Of a stretch of 64,000 nt of DNA, positions 53,482 to 62,273 are shown in pieces (within the stretch, counting starts at the first letter, position 1; each line of letters begins with the position of its first letter). Both the position numbers and the translations under genes were made by a program. This stretch comes from Pseudomonas sp. PB106. GTDB lineage: Bacteria; Pseudomonadota; Gammaproteobacteria; Pseudomonadales; Pseudomonadaceae. The notes beneath the pieces were generated by a model, which did not search any database, was not told the origin of the DNA, and was given only the letters and a program-made list of their open reading frames with translations. The DNA is taken from NCBI RefSeq assembly GCF_009764645.1, contig NZ_RWIM01000099.1:1-64000 (forward strand). Direction: 5' to 3'.

Positions 53482-53773
53482 GGTGACGTCTCCTGTGTAC
53501 CTTTGGCCGAGGGGTCTTCGTGAACCCTTGAAACCTTGGGTGCATTTGAGCGTGGGGACGTATCCGGGCTGTGTCGAAAACAGGCGTTGTTGAAAGGCGA
53601 TGTATCGGTAGGGAGCGAGTACACACTGTGATACATGACGCGTGAGGCGTTGCCGAAGGTGAGCTGCGACCTTCGCGCCTTGCTATTTGGAGCGGCTGCA
53701 AAAATATCGTTGTGCCACTATCTTTGAGCTAATCTCTTCTTCGCTCTGTTTTACCGACAAGGACGTTGCGGCG

Positions 53774-54160
53774 ATGACTCTTCATTCCATTTCCAGCACC
53801 AGCATGAGTGCGCTGCGGCATTCGCGCGACGAATTGTTTGTCGCCGACATTGTCGCTTGGGCGAAACAGCAGATTGCCTGGGCGCTCGACTCGCGTGATG
53901 ACCCCGAGTTGACCAGGAGGGCTCGGCTGACAGTCCGGTTCGGGCAGCGCTACGGTGTCGAAGACGAAAATGATCTGGCGCTTTTGTTCGGTGCATTGCA
54001 TGTTGCGGGGCCAGGTCTGGCACGGGAAGAAGCCTTCCAGCATTCGCTAGGCCATCTGGGTGCAGAGGAGCGGCGACAGTTGCTCTTCGATGTACTGAGT
54101 GGAGTTGTCGCGTTCAGCCAGCGTTATGGCGGGTCAAATTGGACACTGACTCTCGGCTAA
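53774..54160 (+). CDS. Small hypothetical protein, partner of the cysteine-rich putative nuclease
   Basis: A protein of 128 residues starting MTLHSISSTSMSALRHSRDELFVADIVAWAKQQIAWAL. An in-frame upstream start (53687) has weaker support; AAGGA lies about ten bases before 53774. It is helical with no signal peptide and no cysteine. No family recognised. It ends 9 bases before the large gene and its base composition is similarly less GC-rich, so both were probably acquired together. It could be an adaptor, chaperone or immunity protein; nothing in the sequence decides this. Confidence 0.75.
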   Translation: MTLHSISSTSMSALRHSRDELFVADIVAWAKQQIAWALDSRDDPELTRRARLTVRFGQRYGVEDENDLALLFGALHVAGPGLAREEAFQHSLGHLGAEERRQLLFDVLSGVVAFSQRYGGSNWTLTLG

Positions 54161-54169
54161 GGAGTTGCC

Positions 54170-56683
54170 ATGCTCAAATGCCATTTCTGCGACAAAACCG
54201 GCGAATACATGCCCGCACCGGAAATGGGAGCGCCTTACTCCGCTTCCGCCAATATCGGGCTGAAGCTCGTGACCTGCGATTTTCATCTGCACCATTGTGC
54301 CTTTTTCGTGTGTGCCGATTGCTGGAACGCAGAAAAACATCTTTGCAAGAACGAGCACCGGCAATGGGAGTCACGTCTCGAGGATTCGGTGGCTTCCAGA
54401 GGCTCCAAGGACACAAGCATCCGCCTGCGCTGGCGCTATCGTTATGTCGATCAGAATCAAACACGCTTCCCGTCCGTGTGTAAGCGCGTACAGAGCGAAG
54501 ACTTGTATTGCAGTCGTTGCGGGACACAAGGCATCACGGCATCGACAGGCGACGCGTGCCCGCTGCACGGGTGCACAGGCACGATGGTCAAATCCCACTG
54601 TCCTGCCTGTATCAAACTCACTCTGCCAGATGGCAACGGTATTTCTTCGGCCTGTCCCGCAAAGCTGGCCACGAAAGGTTCCTCAACGGTGGAGCGGGTC
54701 AGTTCCACCAGCCAGGACGTCTATGAGAGCCTTCCGGTCCGGTATCGGGACAGGACGTTATACGAGAGGTTGCATACCTTGGAGAAAGACCCGGCGGCGG
54801 CGCTCCTTGAGATTGATTCCGCTTGGGATACCTATGTCGATGAGGACTCGCAAGAGGGCGAGGCAGGAGACGTTGAGGCGCCAGTCGCTGAAGTCGTTTG
54901 GGGCAAGTATGTGGCGACGAATATTTTTTTCAGTCAAGAATGGGGCATGACTCACTCTGTGATCCTTCTGCCAGAGCCGTTATTCGAAGAAGTGAAGCAT
55001 CTCACTACGTTGCCACAACAGATCTGGACCCGCGCACAAAGATCATCGGACGAAGCCCGAGCGAAGGCTGAGGAAGCCGCCAACCTTGAGAAGACATGGC
55101 TGAAGGGCGCCATCAAGTTTCAGCCGCATACCTGCCACCTGTCTTCAATGCCACCGATCGACCTTTCTTACCTGGAAATACCGAATGGAGTCATGAAGCA
55201 TCAATCGATTTTGATCAACCCTCCCAAAAAAAGCAGCGGCGGTCACGGTGGCGCAGTTGGGCGTGGTAACTCCATGGGCGATACAGGTTTGGTACATGCC
55301 GTGCCGCGTGAGTCGGAGGGCCAGTTGATATGGGACGACTGCGATGCGTTTCTCGAAGGTCGGCAGGCATCAAAACCGATTGCTCATGGCGGCTGCCAGG
55401 GAAGCCTTATTTCGGCGCAAATTGCCGACGACAGTCGTTACTGGTGTCTGCGCTCGTTTCATGGCAGCCCGTATGACTTGTACATGACGCTGCCGGACAA
55501 CGAAGGCGACCCCGAGCAGGGAAAGGAAAAAAAACAGAGAACGGTTCAGCACGAAGTCGACAATTTAACGCAGGAAGAGGTCTCGATAGGGCCGCCGCAC
55601 AAGTCGCTTGACATGCCGTTTGACAACAGTTTTTCAAGCCAGCCTTCCAGCAGCATGATGGTTGATTCAGAAGAGTCCTCACTAAAGAAGCGTACGCGTG
55701 CTGACAGGGAGTCAGCCCCTTCCAGCCGTCAGCAAACCTTTAATGCATCGCCGGAGGTCATGTCGACCCGAAGACTGGTGAAGGCCGTTCGGCGAGTCGG
55801 CAGCACCGAGTCAGTGCCGGTTAAATCCTTCGACAATCCGTCGGCTTACCCCGATGCACCGAATTACCGTTCTGCGTTCTGGGACTGGAACGGCCGTCCA
55901 CTGGAGGTGCAGGGCAGTGTGGGTGATACGTGGATCAGGTTGACGAGGGACAAGCTTGCGCGGCGAGAGTATAAGGACACGCACCTGTTCATCATGAAAC
56001 CGCACACGACCTCACGACAAACGGGGCAGCGCGATCAGGGTACTTTCTTTGACGGCATATCGGCGGCCGAGGTCGTGACCGGAGTGACCAACAATGTCGC
56101 CGCGCAGACCAACCGTCTGGGCAGTTTTGCGCCGGGTTTTGGTCCGGATACCCCAATGATCAATTATGAATGGTCGCATTTGATCGGCGATGGGGAAGGT
56201 GGCGGCATTCATCGCGCTAACCTGGTGGCATCCAGCCGCGCGAACAACACTGAAATGATGGTGATCGAGACGTTGCTGCAAGGTAACTGCAAGAAGCTGA
56301 ACGATGCTGGCCTGGACATCGTTATTCGGGTAGAGGTGACGTTGCCTGAACGAATACCCTTTCTCGAAACAAGTCATTTGTTCCAGGGCAATGTGCGGTT
56401 TTGGCTTTATTTGAGTCATGTGGGCGAATGGATGCGCTATCGCGTGTGGCTCCGTCGTCGGCCCGTGGCTGTCACGACCAGTTCCTCCAGCTCATCCTCC
56501 TCACCCCGGGTGGAAGAGGATTGTCTGGTTATTGACCATATTCTGGATTGCCACCGCCGGTTCATTTCCAAGGATTACGTCAAGTTTTTCGCGTTCCAGT
56601 TGAGGGAGCGACTGGATCAAGTGCTGCTGAACCAATATTCACTGGTACTCGAGCGCTCGAACAAAGGCAAGAAGAAAGCCTAG
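54170..56683 (+). CDS. Large cysteine-rich protein with C-terminal candidate ββα-metal nuclease
   Basis: A protein of 837 residues. The N-terminal 165 residues hold 15 cysteines in zinc-ribbon-like pairs (Cys4/7, 36/43, 48/51, 114/117, 144/147). Residues ~430-560 are low-complexity and charged. Near residues 660-705 YEWSHLIGDGEGGGIHRANLV and SSRANNTEMMVIE resemble the HLI...GG...NLV...N motif of DNA/RNA nonspecific endonuclease-type toxins, with His670 and Asn684 as likely active-site residues. A polyserine run lies near 770. GGAG precedes the ATG. No signal peptide, VgrG, PAAR or Rhs domain was seen. Confidence 0.72.
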   Translation: MLKCHFCDKTGEYMPAPEMGAPYSASANIGLKLVTCDFHLHHCAFFVCADCWNAEKHLCKNEHRQWESRLEDSVASRGSKDTSIRLRWRYRYVDQNQTRFPSVCKRVQSEDLYCSRCGTQGITASTGDACPLHGCTGTMVKSHCPACIKLTLPDGNGISSACPAKLATKGSSTVERVSSTSQDVYESLPVRYRDRTLYERLHTLEKDPAAALLEIDSAWDTYVDEDSQEGEAGDVEAPVAEVVWGKYVATNIFFSQEWGMTHSVILLPEPLFEEVKHLTTLPQQIWTRAQRSSDEARAKAEEAANLEKTWLKGAIKFQPHTCHLSSMPPIDLSYLEIPNGVMKHQSILINPPKKSSGGHGGAVGRGNSMGDTGLVHAVPRESEGQLIWDDCDAFLEGRQASKPIAHGGCQGSLISAQIADDSRYWCLRSFHGSPYDLYMTLPDNEGDPEQGKEKKQRTVQHEVDNLTQEEVSIGPPHKSLDMPFDNSFSSQPSSSMMVDSEESSLKKRTRADRESAPSSRQQTFNASPEVMSTRRLVKAVRRVGSTESVPVKSFDNPSAYPDAPNYRSAFWDWNGRPLEVQGSVGDTWIRLTRDKLARREYKDTHLFIMKPHTTSRQTGQRDQGTFFDGISAAEVVTGVTNNVAAQTNRLGSFAPGFGPDTPMINYEWSHLIGDGEGGGIHRANLVASSRANNTEMMVIETLLQGNCKKLNDAGLDIVIRVEVTLPERIPFLETSHLFQGNVRFWLYLSHVGEWMRYRVWLRRRPVAVTTSSSSSSSSPRVEEDCLVIDHILDCHRRFISKDYVKFFAFQLRERLDQVLLNQYSLVLERSNKGKKKA

Positions 56684-56850
56684 CGAAACAAGCTGTCGGC
56701 GACAGTTGAGCCGGCACATCGCAGGGCAAAATTTAAGTAGCTGTTTTAAAACAAAAAATATTTCACTCCGCGCTTCCCAAACCCCAAAAACCTTGGTAAA
56801 TTGCGCCCCGTTCTCACAGCGAACCTAACGAAGTAGCTGGAAAGAGCAGT

Positions 56851-56925
56851 AGGGGCGTCGCCAAGCGGTAAGGCAGCAGGTTTTGATCCTGCCATGCGTT
56901 GGTTCGAATCCAGCCGCCCCTGCCA
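56851..56925 (+). tRNA. tRNA-Gln (anticodon UUG)
   Basis: A full cloverleaf of 75 bases including encoded CCA. The acceptor arms are AGGGGCG / CGCCCCT, the D arm GCCAAGCGGTAAGGC, the anticodon loop TTTTGAT (anticodon TTG), and the T arm GTTGGTTCGAATCCAGC. It is closely similar to bacterial tRNA-Gln(UUG). Confidence 0.97.
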
Positions 56926-56931
56926 TATTCG

Positions 56932-56969
56932 AAAAAAACGCCAACTTCGCAAGAAGTTGGCGTTTTTTT
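56932..56969. terminator. Bidirectional terminator after tRNA-Gln
   Basis: AAAAAACGCCAACTTC and GAAGTTGGCGTTTTTT form a perfect stem with A-run and T-run on opposite sides. It serves tRNA-Gln on the plus strand and rlhA on the minus strand. Confidence 0.93.
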
Positions 56970-57039
56970 ATGCCTGCGATTTGGCCTGGCTTGGTAAAGC
57001 AGACATGCGCGGCGCCGAAGCACCGCGCATGCCATCCAC

Positions 57040-59028
57040 TCAGTGCGGTGCGCGCGGAATGGTTTTGATCAGGTCTTCGGGGCTGATGTGGCCGACCACG
57101 CTGCCCGGTTGCGGCAGGTTGAGGATGTGGCCTTTCATCTTGCCGATGATGTGCATCTCGCACGGCTTGCAATCGAACTTCAGCGTCAGCACTTCATCGC
57201 CGTGGATCAACTGCATCGGTGCGACTTTGGTGCGCACGCCGGTTACGCCTTTGGCCTGTTTCGGGCACAGGTTGAAGGAGAAGCGCAGGCAGTGCTTGGT
57301 GATCATCACCGGCACTTCGCCCGGCTCTTCGTGCGCTTCGTACGCGGCGTCGATCAGCTTCACGCCGTGACGGTGGTAGAAGTCGCGCGCCTTCTGGTTG
57401 TAGACGTTGGCGAGGAAGGTCAGGTGCGAATCCGGGTACACCGGCGGCGGGCTGGTTTCGGCTTTACGACCGCCACGCGGGTGAGCGGCAACACGGGCGG
57501 CGGTCAGGTTCTCGATCACTTCACGGCGCAGGGCTTTGAGCTGCGAGTTGGGGATGAAGAACGCCTCTGGCGCATCCAGTTTGATGTCGGTGGCGTGGTA
57601 CTGCGTGGTGCCGAGCTGGCCGAGCAGATCGCGCAGCTGTTCCAGCGCTTGCTCAGGTTTGTTGGCCACACCGAACGGACCGGGCAGGGTGGTGCTGGCA
57701 CTGATGCCTTCTTCACTGGTGGCGGTGACTTCCAGCTGTTCTTCACGCAAACGCGCGACCCAGCTCAGGGCCACGCGACGCTCGGACGAAGTCTTCTGCA
57801 GCGCCTGTTGCCAGTTGTGGTCGAGGTTGCGATTGAGCGGGTGGTTCGGGCGCAGCTTGAACAGGCCCTCGGGCATTTCGTTCGGCTCGACGCGGTAGCG
57901 GTAGCGCTTCTCGCCGTCTTCTTCGAACTCGCCTTTGGCTTCGGCGATGTTGGCGCGGAAACCCACGACTTCGCGTTTCACCAGTACGTTCAAGCCGTCG
58001 CCGTTGGACAGCGGCTCTTGGGTGACGACCTGCATGTCGCGTTTGCCGACTTTCTCGACGGTGCCGACTGGCAGACCGGTGAAGGTCGGCGAGTCGAAAG
58101 CGCCGATGTCGATCTTGCGATCAGTGACGAAGTAATCAGTGCTGCCACGGTGGAAAGTCTTTTCCGGGTCAGGCAGGAAGAAGTGCGCTGTGCGGCCGCT
58201 GGAAGCGCGGGCCAGGTCCGGGCGATCTTCCAGAACCTCGTCGAGGCGCTGGCGGTAATAGGCAGTGATGTTTTTCACATAGCCCATGTCCTTGTAGCGA
58301 CCTTCGATCTTGAACGAACGCACACCGGCTTCGACCAGCGCGCGGATGTTGGCGCTCTGGTTGTTGTCTTTCATCGACAGCAGGTGTTTTTCGTAGGCGA
58401 TCACGCCACCCTTTTCATCTTTAAGGGTGTACGGCAAACGGCAGGCCTGGGAGCAGTCGCCACGGTTGGCGCTGCGGCCGGTTTGCGCGTGGGAAATGTT
58501 GCACTGGCCGGAGAAGGCCACGCACAAAGCGCCATGGATGAAGAACTCGATGGCGGCGTCGGTTTCGTCGGCGATCGCACGGATTTCCTGCAGGTTCAGC
58601 TCTCGGGCCAGAACAAGCTGCGAGAAACCGGCCTGATCGAGGAACTTCGCTCGCTCAAGGGTGCGGATGTCGGTCTGGGTCGAGGCGTGCAGCTCGATCG
58701 GCGGAATGTCCAGTTCCATCACGCCCAGATCCTGAACGATCAGCGCGTCGACACCGGCGTCGTACAACTGATGGATCAGCTTGCGCGCCGGCTCCAGTTC
58801 GTTGTCATGCAGGATGGTGTTGATGGTGGTGAAGATGCGCGCGTGATACTTGCGGGCGAATTCGACCAGTTCGGCGATTTCGCCGACTTCGTTGCAGGCG
58901 TTGTGGCGCGCGCCGAAGCTTGGGCCGCCGATGTACACGGCGTCGGCGCCGTGCAGGATGGCCTCGCGGGCGATGGCGACATCGCGGGCAGGGCTGAGCA
59001 ATTCCAGATGATGCTTGGGCAAGGACAT
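57040..59028 (-). CDS. rlhA: RlhA, 23S rRNA C2501 hydroxylation protein (peptidase U32 family)
   Basis: A protein of 662 residues; ATG at 59028 (MSLPKHHLELLSPARD) is chosen over an upstream start in the intergenic repeat. The U32 signature is EFFIHGALCVAFSGQC, with Cys169, 176, 192 and 196 as metal or cluster ligands. KIEGRYKDMGYVKNITAYYR follows. A long C-terminal half (collagenase-like DUF3656 and CxxC-type tail, FDCKPCEMHIIGKMKG) makes it RlhA/YdcP-like rather than the shorter TrhP. RlhA hydroxylates 23S rRNA cytidine 2501. Confidence 0.88.
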   Translation of the reverse strand: MSLPKHHLELLSPARDVAIAREAILHGADAVYIGGPSFGARHNACNEVGEIAELVEFARKYHARIFTTINTILHDNELEPARKLIHQLYDAGVDALIVQDLGVMELDIPPIELHASTQTDIRTLERAKFLDQAGFSQLVLARELNLQEIRAIADETDAAIEFFIHGALCVAFSGQCNISHAQTGRSANRGDCSQACRLPYTLKDEKGGVIAYEKHLLSMKDNNQSANIRALVEAGVRSFKIEGRYKDMGYVKNITAYYRQRLDEVLEDRPDLARASSGRTAHFFLPDPEKTFHRGSTDYFVTDRKIDIGAFDSPTFTGLPVGTVEKVGKRDMQVVTQEPLSNGDGLNVLVKREVVGFRANIAEAKGEFEEDGEKRYRYRVEPNEMPEGLFKLRPNHPLNRNLDHNWQQALQKTSSERRVALSWVARLREEQLEVTATSEEGISASTTLPGPFGVANKPEQALEQLRDLLGQLGTTQYHATDIKLDAPEAFFIPNSQLKALRREVIENLTAARVAAHPRGGRKAETSPPPVYPDSHLTFLANVYNQKARDFYHRHGVKLIDAAYEAHEEPGEVPVMITKHCLRFSFNLCPKQAKGVTGVRTKVAPMQLIHGDEVLTLKFDCKPCEMHIIGKMKGHILNLPQPGSVVGHISPEDLIKTIPRAPH

Positions 59029-59125
59029 AGTTTTTTTAGTCAGGCTGTCACGGTTAGGCGCGCATTCTACCCCCGAATCGCGCGCCCGGCACGCCTGTGC
59101 TGCCCGATGGCGCCTGACACCGCGC

Positions 59126-59227
59126 AACCCTGTGGGAGCGAGCTTGCTCGCGAAAGCGTCAGTTCAGTCTCCATTGATATTGAATGCCCTGCCGCCTTCG
59201 CGAGCAAGCTCGCTCCCACATTGGGTT
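59126..59227. repeat. REP-like inverted pair
   Basis: AACCCTGTGGGAGCGAGCTT and GCTCGCGAAAG are repeated inverted (CTTCGCGAGC, AAGCTCGCTCCCACATTGGG) around a 39-base spacer. It lies between the rlhA promoter region and the end of a RidA gene. Confidence 0.9.
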
Positions 59228-59239
59228 GTGCAGTGAGTC

Positions 59240-59620
59240 TCAGGCCTTGGCCGCCATCGCAGTCACTTCCACGCGCATCCCTTCAACGGCCAGCGCGGCC
59301 ACGCCGACGGCGGCGCGAACTGGCCACGGCTTGGCGAAGAAACGCTTGTACACCTCGTTGAACGCGGCGCGGTCAGCCATGTCGGTGAGGTAGATGGTCA
59401 GGTGCATGACGCGATCCATCGAACTGCCGGCGCGTTCCAGCGCGACTTTCAGTGCTTGCAGGGTGCATTCGCTTTGCAAGGTGATGTCGCCCAGTTCCAG
59501 GCTGCCGTCGGCGCGGGTTGGAATCTGCGTGGAAACCATGATCCCGTTGAAGGTCGTGACGTCGGAAGAAATCGAGTCGGCGTCCGGATCCGGGGTGAAA
59601 GTGATGTCTTGGTTAGCCAT
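59240..59620 (-). CDS. RidA family protein
   Basis: A protein of 126 residues. The ATG at 59620 (MANQDITFTPDPDADSISSDV) is chosen over 59713. Key parts are FNGIMVSTQIPT, LQSECTLQALKVALERAGSSMDRVMHLTIYLTDM and WPVRAAVGVAALAVEGMRVEV, where the arginine of RidA is kept at the PVR position. Enamine/imine deaminase activity is therefore possible. It ends a three-gene minus-strand run. Confidence 0.88.
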   Translation of the reverse strand: MANQDITFTPDPDADSISSDVTTFNGIMVSTQIPTRADGSLELGDITLQSECTLQALKVALERAGSSMDRVMHLTIYLTDMADRAAFNEVYKRFFAKPWPVRAAVGVAALAVEGMRVEVTAMAAKA

Positions 59621-59658
59621 GCTGATCCCTTGTGTGAGCGAGTGAATTGCGCCGCAGT

Positions 59659-60054
59659 TTACATCACTACGGGCGGCTTCAACGCCGTCGCCTGATACAC
59701 CAGCAACTGCCACTGCTCACCGGTCTTCTGCCACGCTGTCAGCGTTCGGTTGTGCAGGCGTTTTTTGACCCCGCCGGAGGTCACCGTGGTGATCAGTTCA
59801 CCGAACGCGATAGCCAGCTCGCCCACCCGGGTGATTTTGTCGATCTGGTGATTGAGGGCGTGATAGATGAACTCCCCGGAGCGACATTTCTCCAGATAGC
59901 TTTTCAGGTCGTCGATTACGCCGCTCGAATGAATGTAGGTCAGGTCGGGATGAAACAGGTGGCTGAAAATGTCCAGATGACCACCGAGCATCGCGGCGCT
60001 GCGTTGGGCTTCGCAGGTACGGATCACCAGATCGATCTGATCGTTATGCGCCAT
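59659..60054 (-). CDS. NTF2/SnoaL-like (DUF4440-type) protein
   Basis: A protein of 131 residues with the cone-shaped NTF2 pattern: IRTCEAQRSAAMLGGHLDIFSHLFHPDLTYIHSSGVIDDLKSYLEKCRSGEFIY and a final HNRTLTAWQKTGEQWQLLVYQATAL. Such proteins bind small hydrophobic ligands or act as isomerases or hydrolases. It overlaps the upstream RidA gene by 11 bases and is followed 38 bases later by another RidA gene. Specific role unknown. Confidence 0.85.
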   Translation of the reverse strand: MAHNDQIDLVIRTCEAQRSAAMLGGHLDIFSHLFHPDLTYIHSSGVIDDLKSYLEKCRSGEFIYHALNHQIDKITRVGELAIAFGELITTVTSGGVKKRLHNRTLTAWQKTGEQWQLLVYQATALKPPVVM

Positions 60055-60415
60055 CTGCCGATCCTCGCACCGCCGTAACGATGATTTCGATCAGTAATTT
60101 GCCGCCCAGATCGACGCCGTAACAGGCGCGTTGCGGCCAGTGCTGCGGGTCGTCGCCGATCCATTGCGCCCAGATTTCATCGACCAGAGGCTTGTCACGC
60201 ATGTCGGCCAGCAGCACTTGGGCGGACAACATGCGGCGGTGGTCGGAATCCAGGCCTGCAAGACTGGCGCTCAGGGTGTTCAGGGCCTGATGGGTCTGGC
60301 CGGCGATGTCCAGTGAAGTGTCGGGGGAGGTTGCAACGGTCCAGATAAGGTCGGCGTATGCGCAGGAACGGCTACGTCCTGCGTGGCCGCTTGGGACGCG
60401 ATCTATTGTCTGCAT
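60044..60415 (-). CDS. RidA-like protein (YjgH/YjgF type)
   Basis: A protein of 123 residues starting MQTIDRVPSGHAGRSRSCAYADLIWTVATSPD. The body is RidA (QTHQALNTLSASLAGLDSDHRRMLSAQVLLADM, WPQRACYGVDLGGKLLIEIIVTA), with the substrate arginine kept in PQRACYGV. It is first of three co-oriented genes. The two RidA proteins around an NTF2-like one suggest a reactive-intermediate or ligand-processing unit. Confidence 0.86.
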   Translation of the reverse strand: MQTIDRVPSGHAGRSRSCAYADLIWTVATSPDTSLDIAGQTHQALNTLSASLAGLDSDHRRMLSAQVLLADMRDKPLVDEIWAQWIGDDPQHWPQRACYGVDLGGKLLIEIIVTAVRGSADGA

Positions 60416-60477
60416 GGGATCTTCATCCAGTTGAAGTGGGCAGAAGCCAGGGAGGCCTGGCTTCTGACGGTCCGAAG

Positions 60478-61089
60478 TTAAACCGGCTGGGTGGCCTCTT
60501 CGGCGGCGATGGCGGCCTGTACGCTCGGGCGCGCTTCGACACGGGTCATGAACGAGCCCAGTTCCGGCCAGTCATTGACGTCGATGTTGAAGAACGGCAG
60601 CCACTTGAGCACGGTGAACAGGTAGGCGTCGGCCAGGCCGAAGGTGATAAGCAGGTAATCCTTGTTCACCAGTTTCTTGTTCAGGTAGTCCAGACGCTTG
60701 AACAGCTTCTGGCGGAAGATTTCCTTGGTCGGCTCGGGAATGTCGGCATTGAACAGCGGCGCGCTGCCACCGTGGACTTCGGAGGTGATGAAGTTCAACA
60801 GCTCTTGCAGGCGCGAACGTTCCCAAGTGCCGTTGGCAGGTGCGAGGGCGTTGCCCGGCACAAGATCAGCCAGATACTGGACGATGGCCGGGCCTTCGGT
60901 CAGCACCTCACCGTTGTCCAGTACCAGCGCGGCGACATAACCCTTGGGATTGATGTCGCGGAAATCGCGGCCGTCGGCGGTGCGTTTGGTCTTGTTGTTG
61001 ACCCGGATCAGTTCGAAGTGCAGCCCCAGTTCACGCAGAACGATGTGCGGGGACAACGAGCAGGTCATCGGGGCGAAGTAGAGTTTCAT
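60478..61089 (-). CDS. gstA: Glutathione transferase, beta class
   Basis: A protein of 203 residues. The active-site cysteine lies in MTCSLSPHIVLREL (Cys10), typical of beta-class GSTs. The thioredoxin half continues NPKGYVAALVLDNGEVLTEGPAIVQYLAD, and the helical half includes FGLADAYLFTVLKWL. It conjugates or reduces electrophiles with glutathione. It lies 157 bases downstream of a LysR gene on the same strand. Confidence 0.92.
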   Translation of the reverse strand: MKLYFAPMTCSLSPHIVLRELGLHFELIRVNNKTKRTADGRDFRDINPKGYVAALVLDNGEVLTEGPAIVQYLADLVPGNALAPANGTWERSRLQELLNFITSEVHGGSAPLFNADIPEPTKEIFRQKLFKRLDYLNKKLVNKDYLLITFGLADAYLFTVLKWLPFFNIDVNDWPELGSFMTRVEARPSVQAAIAAEEATQPV

Positions 61090-61246
61090 GTGATCTCCTT
61101 ATATACGGGTAGCGACTACCCGGATGTGGCGCCGTTCCGATGGCGATGAAACGGCTGTGAACCTTGGTTTAGACATACTGGTGCGCTGTAACCATTCGGT
61201 AAAATTACAATTTCATGCACCCGTCATTAGGGTGTCTTATGGTGTC

Positions 61247-62173
61247 TCAGGCGACTTTGGCCTCGGTGCTGCGCACGGTCATCGGAATCTCGGTGGTCAA
61301 CGTCGACTTCCTGATTTCGTTCAAAAAGGCCTGCGCCGATGGCGTGCGTTCGCCGGCCTGAGAGCAGACCAGACCGAACTCGCGGTAAATCGGTTTGCTC
61401 AGCTCGAACACACGCATGCCGCGCCGATCCACCGGCAGCGTCGAGGCCGGCACGATTGAGATGCCCATGCCTTCACTGATCAGGGCGAATGCAGTGGTCC
61501 AGTCGCGCACGGTGATTTTGATGTCACTGAGGGAAAGGCCCTCACGCTCGACCAGCGACTGGCCGTGCAAATGACAGCCGCCGGTGGCGAGAATGAACGG
61601 CTCGTCCACCAGGTCTTTGAGGGCGATGGTGCTGGCGGAAGACTTGCGTGCCAGCGCGTGGCTCGCCGGCACCGCCGCCACCCACGAATCACGCCCCAGC
61701 AAAACAGCGCCGCGCGACGGGCAAGGGTTCATCACCACGCCAAGGTCGACGCTGCTGTTGTCCAGCCACTGTTCAACCTCTTCGTCAGTGCCCTCGAGTG
61801 AGACGATTTCGATCCCCGGATGCAGGCGGCTGAAACTTTGCAGCAACGGTGGCAACAACGAGGCAAACACCGAAGGGAAGCTCGCCAGTTTGATTCGCCC
61901 CAGATGACAGCCGCGCGACGCGTCGACGAGGTTCTGGATCGATTCGAATTCGCTGAGCATGCGCCGCGCGCGGTCGATGATCTGCTGGCCGATGGCGGTC
62001 GCGGTGGTCTGGCGGCGATCGCGCACGAAGACCTTCACGCCCAGCGCTTCCTCCATTTGCGTCAGGGCCTGGCTCGCGCCGGACTGGGTAATGCCATAAC
62101 GCTCGGCGGCGCGGGATACGTTTTCAGCGTCGGCGACGGCGACCAGTAGTCGCCAGTGCATCAGGTTCATCAT
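61247..62173 (-). CDS. LysR-family transcriptional regulator
   Basis: A protein of 308 residues starting MMNLMHWRLLVAVADAENVSRAAERYGITQSGASQALTQMEEALGVKVF (start at 62173, or 62170). The open frame further upstream lacks domain content and runs into the divergent exporter gene. Effector domain from ~95. Divergence from the exporter gene at 62274 (100-base gap) makes that gene the likely target. The glutathione transferase downstream may also be controlled. Confidence 0.88.
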   Translation of the reverse strand: MMNLMHWRLLVAVADAENVSRAAERYGITQSGASQALTQMEEALGVKVFVRDRRQTTATAIGQQIIDRARRMLSEFESIQNLVDASRGCHLGRIKLASFPSVFASLLPPLLQSFSRLHPGIEIVSLEGTDEEVEQWLDNSSVDLGVVMNPCPSRGAVLLGRDSWVAAVPASHALARKSSASTIALKDLVDEPFILATGGCHLHGQSLVEREGLSLSDIKITVRDWTTAFALISEGMGISIVPASTLPVDRRGMRVFELSKPIYREFGLVCSQAGERTPSAQAFLNEIRKSTLTTEIPMTVRSTEAKVA

Positions 62174-62273
62174 CTCAGTAGTTCCTCTTATGCTCGGGTA
62201 ATCGATATTTAATTTTACGAAGCACCTGCACGCCCTCAGGATCGCCCCTGAATACACAGTGAGGTGTTGCCAA

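Noticed and set aside
56851..56925. tRNA-Gln as attachment site of an integrated element carrying the putative nuclease
   Set aside because: The lower-GC genes lie on the 5' side of the tRNA, no integrase is present, and no repeat of the tRNA 3' end was seen nearby.
57043..59361. Plus-strand frame of 772 codons antisense to rlhA
   Set aside because: The minus strand encodes a full RlhA with its signature. The antisense translation has no domain and no ribosome site.
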